Source: Actinomycetes bacterium
Lineage (GTDB): Bacteria > Actinomycetota > Acidimicrobiia > Acidimicrobiales > RAAP-2
Assembly: GCA_021806045.1 (NCBI GenBank)
Contig: JAJZDI010000018.1
Location: 1-64,000, forward strand
Reading direction: 5' to 3'
DNA length: 64,000 nt
This document shows, in pieces, positions 37,818 to 47,461 of this stretch. The position numbers and the translations under genes are program-made. The notes under the pieces are model-generated. The model saw only the letters and a program-made list of their open reading frames with translations. It did no database searches and was not told the DNA's origin. Numbering within the stretch: the stretch's first letter is position 1; every line of letters starts with the position of its first letter.

Positions 37818-38792
37818 ATGAGCGTCCATGCACCACCTGCCCCATCGGACGAGCTCGACGCGGACGCCTGGGCCGTCGAGGTGCACGGCCTGGTCAAGCG
37901 CTTCGGCTCGAACACCGCCGTCAACGGGGTGGAGCTCCGGGTCCCCCGCGGGTGTGCGTTCGGCTATCTCGGTCCGAACGGCGCCGGCAAGACGACCCTC
38001 ATGCGGGTCCTCCTCGGCCTCACGCACGCCGACGCCGGGACGATGTCCCTGCTCGGCCACCCCGTTCCGAGGGAGCGCGCCCGGGCACTGGCCCGCGTTG
38101 GCGCCATTGTGGACGAGCCCCGGTTCCACAAGCACCTCACCGGCCGGGAGAACCTGGCCATGCTGGCCAGCTCGCGCGAGCGGGCAGCGTCCGACCGGAT
38201 CGGGCCGGCGCTCGACCGCGTCGGCCTGGGGCGGCGGGCGGACGACCGGGTGGCGGGCTACTCGATGGGCATGCGCCAGCGCCTGGGCGTGGCCGCCTGC
38301 CTGCTCGGCGACCCCGAGCTCCTTGTCCTGGACGAGCCGATGAACGGCCTCGATCCCGCCGGCATGAGCGACATGCGCGACATGATCCTCTCGTTCGTCG
38401 ACGAGGGCCGCACGGTCGTCCTCTCCTCCCACCTGCTCGATGAGGTCCAGCGGACCTGCGACTCGGTCGCCATCGTCGACCGCGGCACCGTCATCCGCCA
38501 GGGCCCCATCGCCGAGCTCCTGGCAGGGACGTCGGTCGTGCTCGAGATCGAGTGCTCGGAACCGGAGCGGGCCCGGGGACTGGTCCGACCGATCGTCGGC
38601 GGCGCGGCCGTGGACCTCGTCCCGCACGGTATCGCCGCCACCCTCCCGGCAGGGACCGGACGCGACCTGATCGCCGAGATCAACCGCGTCCTGGTCGAGG
38701 AGGGAATCCACCTCTACCGGCTCCAGCCGCTCCAGGCATCGCTCGAGTCGTGGTTCCTCGAAGTCACCAGCCGTCTGGGAGAAGCGCAATGA
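37818..38792 (+). CDS. ABC transporter ATP-binding protein
   Basis: A 324-residue exporter ATPase of the bacitracin/lantibiotic-resistance style (BcrA-like). Walker A LGPNGAGKTTL, signature GYSMGMRQRLGVAACLL, Walker B LLVLDEPMNGLDP and LSSHLL are complete. The start ATG 37818 follows GAGGAGG. It overlaps the permease start by 4 bases (ATGA). Divergent from a two-component system with a 223-base gap that should hold both promoters. Confidence 0.93.
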   Translation: MSVHAPPAPSDELDADAWAVEVHGLVKRFGSNTAVNGVELRVPRGCAFGYLGPNGAGKTTLMRVLLGLTHADAGTMSLLGHPVPRERARALARVGAIVDEPRFHKHLTGRENLAMLASSRERAASDRIGPALDRVGLGRRADDRVAGYSMGMRQRLGVAACLLGDPELLVLDEPMNGLDPAGMSDMRDMILSFVDEGRTVVLSSHLLDEVQRTCDSVAIVDRGTVIRQGPIAELLAGTSVVLEIECSEPERARGLVRPIVGGAAVDLVPHGIAATLPAGTGRDLIAEINRVLVEEGIHLYRLQPLQASLESWFLEVTSRLGEAQ

Positions 38793-39937
38793 CGATGAGC
38801 ATCGAAGAGCCTTCCGCCCCGGTCCGACTCGCGGTAGGAACGGGGGGAACCCCCGACCGGCGATGGTCGTGGATCCCCACCGGCCGCATGATCGGCGCCC
38901 GGTGGCACGAGCTGCGACGGCGACGTGGCCTCATGGCGCTGCTGGCCGGCGTCACCGTCGGCATTCCGGCCCTGTTCCTCGCCATCCGGCTCATCCTCCA
39001 CGCCGTCGCCCCCGCCACCTACGGGCCGGCCGGCGGGTACGACGTCTTCGTCGGACTCGTCGCAGGAATCCTCTACGTCTTCGGCTTCATCGTCGCCGCG
39101 ACCCTCGGCGCCACCGCCGGCTCCGTTGACCTGACCGAAGGGATGTTCCGTCACCACGTCATCACCGGACGATCCCGCACGGCCCTGTACCTGGCGAGGA
39201 TCCCGGCCGGGCTCGGCATCATCGTGCCGCTCGTCGCCGTCGGGTTCGCCATCGTGTGCACCGTGTGCGTTCTCGCCGCCCCGAGGACGCTGACCTACGA
39301 CGGGGTGACCATGCCGGCGCAGCTGTCGAAGGCGGGCCTGGAGCAGTGGGCGGGGCAGCACGCCACCGAGGTCGTGGGGAACTTCCCGCTCCGGCTGAAG
39401 GCGCACCCGTCGGACATCACCTGCCTGCCGGGGCCCAACACCCCCCCATTTGCCGCCCCCTCGCTGGCGCCGTGCACGCCCTCCCAACTCCGCGCTCTGG
39501 CCGTCGAGGTCGCCAGCCAGAACTACCCGAACTACGCCCGCATCTTCCTTTCGCCACCGGCTTCACTCATGGTGGAGACGGGCTTGTGGATCGAGCTCGA
39601 AGCGGCCGTCGCCTTCCTGATCGGGCTGGGGCTCGCCTCGCTGCTCGGGCAACGGACCGTGGCCGTGGTGCTGATGATCGTCCTCGAGATCATCATCACG
39701 CCGCTCGCAGTGCGGAGCCGCCTCCCCCACCTGGTGAACCTGCAACGCTCCATCATCGGCGTGGCCACCGCCCACCTGGAACCCAGCCGTCTGCCGTCTC
39801 CGTTCGGCGGCAACGGCCCCGGAGGCCAGGCCTTCGGTGTCCACGAGTCCACGGTGGTGGCCATCTGCGTCGTCGTCGCCTGGACCGTGGGGTGGACCGC
39901 CATCGGCGCATGGCGGATGGCCACCCGGGACGCCTGA
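38789..39937 (+). CDS. ABC-2 exporter permease
   Basis: A 382-residue membrane protein with about six helices. After the first two helices (LMALLAGVTVGIPALFLAIR and YDVFVGLVAGILYVFGFIVA) comes the GSVDLTEGMFRHHVITGRSR coupling region. A large outside domain of about 110 residues with four cysteines (including TCLPGPN and APCTPSQ) follows, larger than in most ABC-2 permeases and possibly a binding or sensing surface. It pairs with the overlapping ATPase. Confidence 0.87.
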   Translation: MTMSIEEPSAPVRLAVGTGGTPDRRWSWIPTGRMIGARWHELRRRRGLMALLAGVTVGIPALFLAIRLILHAVAPATYGPAGGYDVFVGLVAGILYVFGFIVAATLGATAGSVDLTEGMFRHHVITGRSRTALYLARIPAGLGIIVPLVAVGFAIVCTVCVLAAPRTLTYDGVTMPAQLSKAGLEQWAGQHATEVVGNFPLRLKAHPSDITCLPGPNTPPFAAPSLAPCTPSQLRALAVEVASQNYPNYARIFLSPPASLMVETGLWIELEAAVAFLIGLGLASLLGQRTVAVVLMIVLEIIITPLAVRSRLPHLVNLQRSIIGVATAHLEPSRLPSPFGGNGPGGQAFGVHESTVVAICVVVAWTVGWTAIGAWRMATRDA

Positions 39938-39985
39938 TGGTCCCGCGTCGTCCGCCGGGGGGCGCCCGGGGCGGCGGACCGGAGC

Positions 39986-40948
39986 TCAGCCCGGTGCGCC
40001 GGCGTGCTCCGCGACGCGCCCGGAGCGATCGGCCCCGGGGCGACGCGACCGGGGACGGACGATCGCCACTGGCACCGGGCTGTGGTGGGCGCACGCACCG
40101 GCGACAGAGCCGAGGAGGAGCGATGCGAGGGCGTTGTGGCCGCGGTGGCCGACGACGAGCAGGTCCGCATCGCGCGCCAACGCACACAGACGGGCACCCG
40201 GGTCACCCTCGTCGGCGAGGGTCTCGATGGCCACTGCGGGTGCTCCGCCGGCGACCTCGCGGACGAGCGCGTCCAGCGCCCGCTTGGCCCGGAACCCGAC
40301 CTCGTCATCGGACGGCGAGTAGACGTCTGCGCCGTAGCTGTAGGTCCTCCCCCACACGGTCACCGCCCGGACCACGTCGCCACGGGCCGCCGCTTCTCCG
40401 ATCGCCCACTCGAGGGCGTGCCGCGATCCGTCGGACATGTCCACCCCGACGACGATCCGACCGTTCCGGACCGGAGGGTGCCGGGGGGCGCCGCTCGGTC
40501 CCTCCGGCACGATCACCACCGTGCACGGGCTGTGGTGGGCACACCTGCTCGACACCGACCCCAGCAGGCGGGACGGGAAGGCCCCCCGACCACGGGAGCC
40601 CACGACGAGCAGGTCCGCTCGTTCGGCGCGACGGCAGAGGGCCTCTCCGGGGTCTTCCCCCTGGAGCACCTGCCGTGTCATCTCGACTCCCGGGTACGCC
40701 TCGGCCATCTGCGCCACCGTCGCAGCGAGGCGCTGGCGCGCTTCCTCCACCTTGGGGTGGATCGGACGGTTCATCGGATGCGACGTGATGAAGGGCACGT
40801 AGCGTTCCGCCATGTCGTCGCCGCCACCGCGGCACACCGTCACCGCCTCGACCACCGCCCCCTGCAGCGCGGCATCCTCGACAGCCCACGCCAGCGCCCG
40901 GCGGGACCCCGGCGACCCGTCCACACCGACGAGAATCGTGCGTGCCAC
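39986..40948 (-). CDS. tandem universal stress protein
   Basis: A 320-residue protein with two UspA domains (about 1-150 and 163-305). Each begins with ILVGVDGSPGSRRALAWA or IVVGVDMSDGSRHALEWA and ends with the ATP-binding signature, seen as VVGSRGRGAFPSRLLGSV and VVGHRGHNALASLLLGSV. Both sites look competent for nucleotide binding. It lies next to, and is transcribed in the same direction as, the proton ATPase, which suggests a stress or energy-limitation setting. GTG start. Confidence 0.92.
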   Translation of the reverse strand: MARTILVGVDGSPGSRRALAWAVEDAALQGAVVEAVTVCRGGGDDMAERYVPFITSHPMNRPIHPKVEEARQRLAATVAQMAEAYPGVEMTRQVLQGEDPGEALCRRAERADLLVVGSRGRGAFPSRLLGSVSSRCAHHSPCTVVIVPEGPSGAPRHPPVRNGRIVVGVDMSDGSRHALEWAIGEAAARGDVVRAVTVWGRTYSYGADVYSPSDDEVGFRAKRALDALVREVAGGAPAVAIETLADEGDPGARLCALARDADLLVVGHRGHNALASLLLGSVAGACAHHSPVPVAIVRPRSRRPGADRSGRVAEHAGAPG

Positions 40949-41031
40949 CTCGCACCTCCTCCGTCCAGCGTGGGCCGACCGTCCTCGTGCTGGCAGGGCC
41001 GAACGTCACCCCGGCCGGGGCGGTCGGGTGA

Positions 41032-43602
41032 TCACGCCGGGCCGCCTTTCCCTAACGGTTGGAGATGCTCCTGCACCCGAGCCAGGAAGCGCCGGTGGTG
41101 GCGCCCACCGAGCTCCAGGTGCCGGTAGACAGCGAGCTTCGCCCAGTCCTCCACGAACACCCAGGCCAGGCAGTACGCCCACACGAACCCGATCTGCGCC
41201 CAGCTGACCGGCGTGACCAGTCCGAAGCCGAAGCCGACGAGCAACGTGGCGAGGACCTTGGTACCGACCGCCGACCAGACCATTGCGGCCGCCGGCAACG
41301 GGCGCCGGAAGAACGGTCCCCGGGCGCGGGCGACGAACAGGGTGAGGTGCCCGGCAATCGCCAGCTTCAAGAAGACGAAGGACTGGATCTGGGCGACGTC
41401 GAGGTGCAGCCACAGCTTGGCCAGCACGAGGATGAAGAAGGTCTCGATCACGCCCACCACACCGAGCGTCGTCGAGACGGTGAGCACGCGCCGCATGTCC
41501 CACCGGACGGGCTGGGGGTCGACCGCCGTGTTGTCGATGGCGATCGTCATGATGGGCAGGTCGTTGAAGAGCGCCAGGAGGATGATGAGGATCGCGGTGA
41601 TCGGGTAGAAGTTGAACCCGATCATCGCCGCCACGACGAACAGGACGATGCGGATCGTCTCCGTCACCCGGTAGATGGCGTAGGAGCTCATCCGCTCGAA
41701 GATGCGGCGGGCCTGTTCGATGGCGGCCACGATGACCGAGAGCCCCGGGGCGGTGAGCACCAGCGCGGCAGCGGCGCGGGCCGCGTCCGTGGCACCCGAA
41801 ACGGCCACGCCGGTGTCGGCCTGCTTGAGTGCAGGAGCGTCGTTCACCCCGTCCCCGGTCATCCCCACGAGGTGACCGTTCCCCTGCAGCGCTTTCACGA
41901 TGGCGTACTTGTGCTCGGGGAACACCTCGGCGAACCCGTCGGCTTGCTCGATGCGGGCCACCTGCGCCGGGCTCAGCTCCTGGTCGGCTCCGCCTCCGAG
42001 CAACGTCCCGGCCGGGACGATGTCGGTCCCGAGCCCCACCTCGCGGGCGATCTCCGCGGCGATGGCGGTGTTGTCGCCGGTCAGCATCTTGACCCGGACC
42101 CCCTGGGCCGTGGCCTCTGCGATCGTCTCCGCCGAGTCCGGGCGGGGCGGGTCCGACAGGGGGAGCAGGCCGAGCAGGTGCCACTCCCCCGGAGCGGCAT
42201 CCTGGTCACCCGGGCCGTCGTCCCCGGGCCTGCTGGACCGGCGGGCCACCCCCAGCGTGCGGTAGCCACCGGCCGCCAATTCGCCCACGGCTGCGTCGGC
42301 CCGGGCCCTCGTCGCCTCGTCGAGGCGGCACAGGTCGAGGATCACCTGGGGCGCACCCTTGGTGACGGTGAAGGCCTGGCCATCGTGACTGATCTCCGCT
42401 GAGGTGCGCTTGCTCACCGGGTCGAAGGGCACGAACCGGTCTTGGCGGAACGTCGTCAGAACGGCGGGGTCCGCCACGCCGGCGACCACCGCCCGGTCGA
42501 TGGCGTCCCCCGTCTCGGCCTGCGATGCCAACGCGCCGGCGAGGATCACCTCTGCGGGATCCGCCGCCTCGATCACCACGGGCTCCCCCAGTCGCAGCCG
42601 GTTCTCGGTGAGCGTCCCCGTCTTGTCCGAGCACAGCACGTCGATGCCGGCGATCTCCTCGATGGACTCGAGCCTGGTCACGATGGCCTGCATCTTCGAC
42701 AGCGCCACCGCCCCGACCGCCATCGTCACCGACAGCACGGCGGGCATGGCCACCGGGATGGCTGCGACGGTCAGGATCAGGGCGAACTGGACGAGGGTCA
42801 GGACCTTGGCACCCCGGAACAGCTCGACGAGGACGAGCACGAGCACGAGGGCGATGCTGAGGAAGATGAGGTAGTCGCCGATGGTGAGCACGGCCTTCTG
42901 GAAGTGCGACACGGGTTGGGCGCTCGCCACCAGGCGAGCCGTCTTGCCGAAGTAGGTCCGCTCCCCGGTGTCGGTGACCAGTGCGGTCATGTCCCCCTGG
43001 ACGGCGACGGAGCCCGAGTAGCCGACGTCCCCGTGCTGCTTGTCCACGGGGAGTGACTCCCCGGTGAGGGCGGACTGGTCGACGCGCAGGTAGTCGCCCT
43101 CGAACAAGACGAGGTCGGCGGGCAGGATGTCCCCCAACCTCACCCGGACCAGGTCGCCCGGCACCAGCCCGGTCGCGTCGACCTCGCGCCATTCGCCATC
43201 CCGCCGGACGGTGGCACGCAGGGCGAGCTGGCGTTTGAGGGCAGCCACCGCGTCGGCGGCCGTGTGCTCCTGCCAGAACCCGACGCCGGCGTTGAACAGG
43301 AGAAGGACGGACACGATGATCACGTCGTCCCAGTGGCGCAGGATCGCGGACAGGACGTCGGCGACCTCGATCATCCAGGGGATGGGACCCCAGAAGAAGG
43401 CGGCGAGCTCGGCGAGGATGCTGCGGCGGGCTTCGACGACTGCGTTCGGCCCCACCTCCTCCAGCCGGCGGGCAGCCTCGTCCGCCGTGAGGCCCCGCCC
43501 GTTTGCATGGAGGCGTTCGAGCAGCGGTCCGACGGCGTCACCCGCCGGAGCGGGCCTGCCTCCGCCCGAGCCCGGTGGCACCGAGTCGCCGGTCACTCCC
43601 AC
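41032..43602 (-). CDS. plasma-membrane H+-type P-type ATPase
   Basis: An 856-residue P3A-type cation pump, probably expelling protons. TGESLPVDK (dephosphorylation), the phosphorylated Asp326 in CSDKTGTLTENR, KGAPQVILDL (nucleotide binding) and MTGDGVNDAPALKQAD (hinge) are all intact. Helices include the PVAMPAVLSVTMAVGAVALS segment of M4. The cytoplasmic start region (LTADEAARRLEEVGPNAV) matches cation-ATPase N domains. GTG start at 43602. It follows an upstream stretch without genes. Proton specificity is inferred from similarity in style to fungal/archaeal H+ pumps. Confidence 0.93.
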   Translation of the reverse strand: MGVTGDSVPPGSGGGRPAPAGDAVGPLLERLHANGRGLTADEAARRLEEVGPNAVVEARRSILAELAAFFWGPIPWMIEVADVLSAILRHWDDVIIVSVLLLFNAGVGFWQEHTAADAVAALKRQLALRATVRRDGEWREVDATGLVPGDLVRVRLGDILPADLVLFEGDYLRVDQSALTGESLPVDKQHGDVGYSGSVAVQGDMTALVTDTGERTYFGKTARLVASAQPVSHFQKAVLTIGDYLIFLSIALVLVLVLVELFRGAKVLTLVQFALILTVAAIPVAMPAVLSVTMAVGAVALSKMQAIVTRLESIEEIAGIDVLCSDKTGTLTENRLRLGEPVVIEAADPAEVILAGALASQAETGDAIDRAVVAGVADPAVLTTFRQDRFVPFDPVSKRTSAEISHDGQAFTVTKGAPQVILDLCRLDEATRARADAAVGELAAGGYRTLGVARRSSRPGDDGPGDQDAAPGEWHLLGLLPLSDPPRPDSAETIAEATAQGVRVKMLTGDNTAIAAEIAREVGLGTDIVPAGTLLGGGADQELSPAQVARIEQADGFAEVFPEHKYAIVKALQGNGHLVGMTGDGVNDAPALKQADTGVAVSGATDAARAAAALVLTAPGLSVIVAAIEQARRIFERMSSYAIYRVTETIRIVLFVVAAMIGFNFYPITAILIILLALFNDLPIMTIAIDNTAVDPQPVRWDMRRVLTVSTTLGVVGVIETFFILVLAKLWLHLDVAQIQSFVFLKLAIAGHLTLFVARARGPFFRRPLPAAAMVWSAVGTKVLATLLVGFGFGLVTPVSWAQIGFVWAYCLAWVFVEDWAKLAVYRHLELGGRHHRRFLARVQEHLQPLGKGGPA

Positions 43603-43983
43603 GTCCGAAGGGGCACGAGCCCCGCGAGCTCCGTTCCCGTGGATTCCTCTTCAGCCGTCATCGAGCACGCCCTCACGAGGACCGCCCTCATGGCGCCAGC
43701 CGTCCTGTCCGGGCACCGATGGGCCGACCGCGCCCCAGCACGCGCCGGGGTGCGCGCCGGAAGATCCCATCCGTGCCCATTCGGCGGTCCTCCCCTCCGA
43801 TCCTGACGAGGGGGCGCTCCGCCAGGTAGGGCCGTTCGTCCACGCCATGCCAGGGTGGGAACCGGGGGGCCGATCGATCTGGCACACTCCCGAACGCCCG
43901 GTCCGCACGATTCGGCCCTGGAGGCCCTCTACCAGCCGGGGTGCAGTCAACCCTTGCTAGCGAATGAGGCGCCGGGTCTCGGC
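43603..43983. other. gene-free stretch between the ATPase and the glutaredoxin gene
   Basis: About 380 bases. Open frames here are short and have no recognisable content. It should hold the ATPase promoter, but I see no convincing -10/-35 pair, hairpin or repeat. Confidence 0.5.
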
Positions 43984-44493
43984 TCAGGGCTCCTGATCGC
44001 CTCCGGCCGTCACGGAAGCCGAGCCCGTGTCGACCCTCTGGCGCCGGCGGGCGGCGCGAAACATGCCGAATACGACCAGGGCGGCACCGTCGATCGCCCA
44101 GCTGGCGCCGCTGTGCCCGGCGGCGTCGACGGCGACGCTCGCCACCGCCAGGGCGCCGATCACGATCCACTGCACCCGCGCCACTACACCCATGCGCCGG
44201 CCTGCCGTGGACGGACCCCGACGCTCAAGCTGGCCAGGAGCGGTGCCACCCGCCGCGTCGAGCACGGTGCGGACCGAGGGGTTGACGAAGCCCACACCGC
44301 CGATGACGACCGTCGGCACCGTCTCGTTCCCCCCGGCGATGGAACGCACGGTGGCCGCCGCTACCGGATCGGTCCAGATGTTCCGCTCCGTGGTGGCCAG
44401 GCCGGCACGGCGGAGGCCACGCCGCAGCGCGCTGCAGTACGGACAGCCGGGGCGCCAGTAGACGGTGACGAGGTCTGGGTCCACGGAGTCCAT
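43984..44493 (-). CDS. glutaredoxin-like protein with membrane tail
   Basis: A 169-residue protein with an N-terminal glutaredoxin/mycoredoxin domain (VTVYWRPGCPYCSALRRGL, with CPYC active site; ETVPTVVIGG supplies the cis-proline) and a C-terminal part with two hydrophobic helices (VQWIVIGALAVASVAVDAAG and SWAIDGAALVVFGMFRAA). The tail would hold the redox domain at the membrane, which is unusual for mycoredoxins. ATG 44493 was chosen because it matches the family N-terminus; a start at 44565 would add 24 unconserved residues. Confidence 0.85.
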   Translation of the reverse strand: MDSVDPDLVTVYWRPGCPYCSALRRGLRRAGLATTERNIWTDPVAAATVRSIAGGNETVPTVVIGGVGFVNPSVRTVLDAAGGTAPGQLERRGPSTAGRRMGVVARVQWIVIGALAVASVAVDAAGHSGASWAIDGAALVVFGMFRAARRRQRVDTGSASVTAGGDQEP

Positions 44494-44633
44494 CGACAAG
44501 GAAACCCGCGCTCCGGCGGCGGCATTCCTGGCAGCTGCAGACACGCCCCTCCCGAAGGCAGGCACGCCAACGCCGAGAGCGACTGCCGCGCCGCCACGTC
44601 GACGGGCCGCCGCAGCGTGGTAGTCCTGGAGGT

Positions 44634-45860
44634 ATGCCCGCGGAGGACGTGACAGGGGCAGCGCCGAACCGCCTGGGCCCGATGCGATTCGTCGTGGCGT
44701 TCGGCGTGGTGAGTATGGCCGCCGACTTCGTCTACGAGGGGGCTCGGAGCATCGTCGGCCCCTACCTGGCCACCTTCGGCGCCAGCGCGGCCGTGGTCGG
44801 TGTGGTGACCGGGGCCGGGGAGGCGGTCGCGTTGGTCTTCCGCCTGTTCACCGGCCCCCTGTCAGACCGCACCCGGCGGTACTGGCCCCTCTCGATCGCC
44901 GGGTACGTCATCACCGTGGTGGCCGTCCCGCTGCTGGGCGCGGTGACGGCCTTCTGGCAGGCGGTGACGGCGGTGATCGCCGAGCGGTTCGGCAAGGCGG
45001 TGCGCACCCCCGCCCGCGACACCATGCTCGGGTTCGCCAGTACCGGGATCGGCAGTGGTAGGACCTTCGCCGTCCACGAGGCCCTCGACCAGTCCGGAGC
45101 GCTGGTCGGCCCCCTGGTCGTCGCCGGCATGGTCGCCCTGTCCGGTTACCGCCTGGGGTTCGCCGTTCTCGCCGTCCCCGGGGCGGTCGCCGTGGTGCTG
45201 CTCGTCTGGCTGCGCCGGGCCGTGCCGGCCCCGGCCGCCTACGCTCCACGGGCCGAACCCGCGACCACGGGAACCGCCCCGCCGGGCGGGAACGAGCCGT
45301 GGTGGCGGTTCTCCCGGCTGTTCTGGGCCTACAGCGGGTTCACCGCGCTCACGATGGTCGGGTTCGCCACGTTCGGCGTCCTCTCCTACCACCTCGAGGT
45401 GGACGCCGTCGTGCCCGCCTGGGAGATCCCACTCATCTACGCGGCCGCCATGGGCTTCGACGCGCTGGCCGCCCTCGGTTCGGGCTGGCTCTACGACCGG
45501 GTGGGGCTGCGCGGCCTCGTCGTGCTGCCGGTACTGGCCGCCGCCGTACCGTTCCTGTCCTTCAGCGACCGGCCGGGGCTCGTGTGGGCCGGGGCGCTGG
45601 TGTGGGGGGCGGCCATGGGGATCCACGAGTCGACCATGCGTGCCGCGGTGACCGACCTGGTGCCCGCCCACAAGCGCGGCACCGGCTACGGCACCTTCAC
45701 CGCTGTCTACGGGTTGGCCTGGCTGGCAGGCGGCGCCTCCATCGGCGCCCTCTACGACACGTCGCGCACCGCCCTGCACGTGTTCGTCGTCATCACCCAG
45801 GCGGCCGCCCTCCTGGCCATCCTCCCGATCGCGCTCGCCCGGCGGGACGAGCGGCCGTGA
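44634..45860 (+). CDS. MFS transporter
   Basis: A 408-residue major facilitator with 12 helices. FVYEGARSIVGPYLATFGAS and the loop motif GPLSDRTRRYWPLSIAGY, with the repeat GSGWLYDRVGLRGLVVLP, are typical. RFGKAVRTPARDTMLGF is a segment seen in a distinct MFS group, often annotated as heavy-metal or drug exporters; I cannot assign a substrate. ATG 44634 sits directly after GGAGGT. Divergent from the glutaredoxin-like gene. Confidence 0.88.
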   Translation: MPAEDVTGAAPNRLGPMRFVVAFGVVSMAADFVYEGARSIVGPYLATFGASAAVVGVVTGAGEAVALVFRLFTGPLSDRTRRYWPLSIAGYVITVVAVPLLGAVTAFWQAVTAVIAERFGKAVRTPARDTMLGFASTGIGSGRTFAVHEALDQSGALVGPLVVAGMVALSGYRLGFAVLAVPGAVAVVLLVWLRRAVPAPAAYAPRAEPATTGTAPPGGNEPWWRFSRLFWAYSGFTALTMVGFATFGVLSYHLEVDAVVPAWEIPLIYAAAMGFDALAALGSGWLYDRVGLRGLVVLPVLAAAVPFLSFSDRPGLVWAGALVWGAAMGIHESTMRAAVTDLVPAHKRGTGYGTFTAVYGLAWLAGGASIGALYDTSRTALHVFVVITQAAALLAILPIALARRDERP

Positions 45861-46075
45861 GCGCCGTTTCTTCCGAGGCCGGAAGGGGATCGGGGTGTGG
45901 GGGCACCGCTGGCGACAGCACCGCCGCACCCCGGGGATGGAGGCACACCTACCTGATAAATTCTACTTGACAGCAGAACTATCGGGGCGTCGCTCCGTTC
46001 GTGCGCCGATCGAACCGGCCTCCCGGCGTGCCAGGCGCCCGGAGTTTCGAGATCGCTGTCGAGGGAGGGCACATC

Positions 46076-46453
46076 GTGGCGACGGTGGAGATCGTGCGGG
46101 TCTACGAGGATCCCGGCCGCTCCGGCACCGAGCACCGGGTGCTCGTCGACCGCCTGTGGCCACGGGGTGTGAGACGGGAGGCGGTCGATCTCGACGAGTG
46201 GTCGAAGGACATCGCGCCCAGTGCGGAGCTCCGCCGGTGGTACGGACACGATCCGGCGCGTTTCGCCGAATTCTCGCGGCGCTACCGGGCCGAGCTGGCC
46301 GGGGAACCGGGCGCCTCCACCTTGCGGGCACTCCGGCGTCTCGCCGGCCACACGACGGTGGTCCTGCTCACGGCGACCCGCGACGTCGAGCACTCCGGCG
46401 CGGCAGTCCTCCGCAGTGAGCTCCTCGGTCACCGGTCCGCACATGGGATCTAG
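46076..46453 (+). CDS. DUF488-family protein
   Basis: A 125-residue DUF488 protein. VEIVRVYEDPG, VLVDRLWPRGVRRE, DEWSKDIAPSAELRRWYGHDP and TVVLLTATRDVEHSGA follow the family pattern; the conserved residues suggest an enzyme but no reaction is established. GTG 46076 is preferred because GAGGGAGGG precedes it and it gives the normal family N-terminus. It overlaps the next gene by 11 bases, so the two are co-translated. Confidence 0.85.
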   Translation: MATVEIVRVYEDPGRSGTEHRVLVDRLWPRGVRREAVDLDEWSKDIAPSAELRRWYGHDPARFAEFSRRYRAELAGEPGASTLRALRRLAGHTTVVLLTATRDVEHSGAAVLRSELLGHRSAHGI

Positions 46454-47444
46454 GCGGTTCGGGATCCAGGTTCCTGCCCCGTTCCGCCTCGACCTCACCG
46501 TGTGGGCGCTGCGCCGCACGACCCACAACGAGATGGACGGCTGGGATGGCGGGACGTGGCGGCGCACCCTCCTCGTCGAGGGCTGCGTCGTGGGGATCCG
46601 GGTGACACAGTCCGGCACGACCACCGATCCTCGGGTCACCGTCAGGGTTGACGGGGAGGACGGTTCCCTCGGAAGCGACACCGTCGGGTCCGTCCACCGC
46701 ACGGTGTCACGCATGCTCGGGCTCGAGCTCGACCTCCGGGACTTCTACCTGCTGGCCGATCGCGACCCCCCGCTCCGCGCCCTGGCCTCGCGATTCTCCG
46801 GCATGCGACCACCTCGCTTCGCCAGTGTGCTCGAAGCCGTGGTCAACGCGGTGGCCTGTCAGCAGCTCTCGCTCGACGTCGGGATCCACCTCCTCAACCG
46901 CCTCGCCCGCCGCCTGGGACCATCAGGTGGAGGCATTCACGGATGCCCGTCGCTTCCCTCGGCCGGTCAGCTGGCACGGGCCGAGCACGACGAGGTGAGA
47001 GCACTCGGCTTCAGCACCGCCAGGGCGAGGACGCTGATCACGCTCGGCCAGCGGGTCGCCACCGGTGAGCTCGACCTCGAGCGCCTCCGGGACTCGGAGG
47101 ACGTGACCGCTCGAGACGCACTGGTGGCACTGCCGGGGATCGGGAGATGGAGCGCCGAGTACACGCTGCTCCGCGGTCTCGGGCGGCTAGAGGTCCTCCC
47201 CGGTGACGACATCGGTGCGCAGAACGGCCTCCGCCGGCACTTCGGCCTGGGTGCGGGGGGCGGTTACACGGACGTCGCCCGGCTGGCGCGGCGATGGTGG
47301 CCGTATGCCGGTCTCGTCTACCTCCACCTCCTCCTGGACCGCCTGGAAGCCGGAGGTCACCTCGGCCCCACCTCCGGGAGCCACGACGACACGACCGAGC
47401 GGGCGAGGCCCCCGGCGCCACGCCGCACGATCCGCCGGTCGTGA
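46443..47444 (+). CDS. AlkA-like DNA glycosylase (HhH-GPD)
   Basis: A 333-residue base-excision repair glycosylase of the AlkA group. The N-terminal AlkA_N-like region is followed by the helix-hairpin-helix GPD domain: ALVALPGIGRWSAEYTLLRGLG, then the catalytic aspartate region in VLPGDDIGAQNGLRRHFG. NAVACQQLSLDVGIHLLNRL is the typical first helix. It would remove alkylated purines or similar lesions. ATG 46443 overlaps the DUF488 gene by 11 bases. Confidence 0.88.
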   Translation: MGSRRFGIQVPAPFRLDLTVWALRRTTHNEMDGWDGGTWRRTLLVEGCVVGIRVTQSGTTTDPRVTVRVDGEDGSLGSDTVGSVHRTVSRMLGLELDLRDFYLLADRDPPLRALASRFSGMRPPRFASVLEAVVNAVACQQLSLDVGIHLLNRLARRLGPSGGGIHGCPSLPSAGQLARAEHDEVRALGFSTARARTLITLGQRVATGELDLERLRDSEDVTARDALVALPGIGRWSAEYTLLRGLGRLEVLPGDDIGAQNGLRRHFGLGAGGGYTDVARLARRWWPYAGLVYLHLLLDRLEAGGHLGPTSGSHDDTTERARPPAPRRTIRRS

Positions 47445-47461
47445 GTCGATGTCCAGTGTTT

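Noticed and set aside
43651-43950. 99-codon minus-strand frame upstream of the proton ATPase
   Set aside because: No ribosome site and no recognisable structure in the sequence.
45967-45972. TTGACA as a -35 box for the DUF488/AlkA unit
   Set aside because: No acceptable -10 element 16-18 bases downstream.
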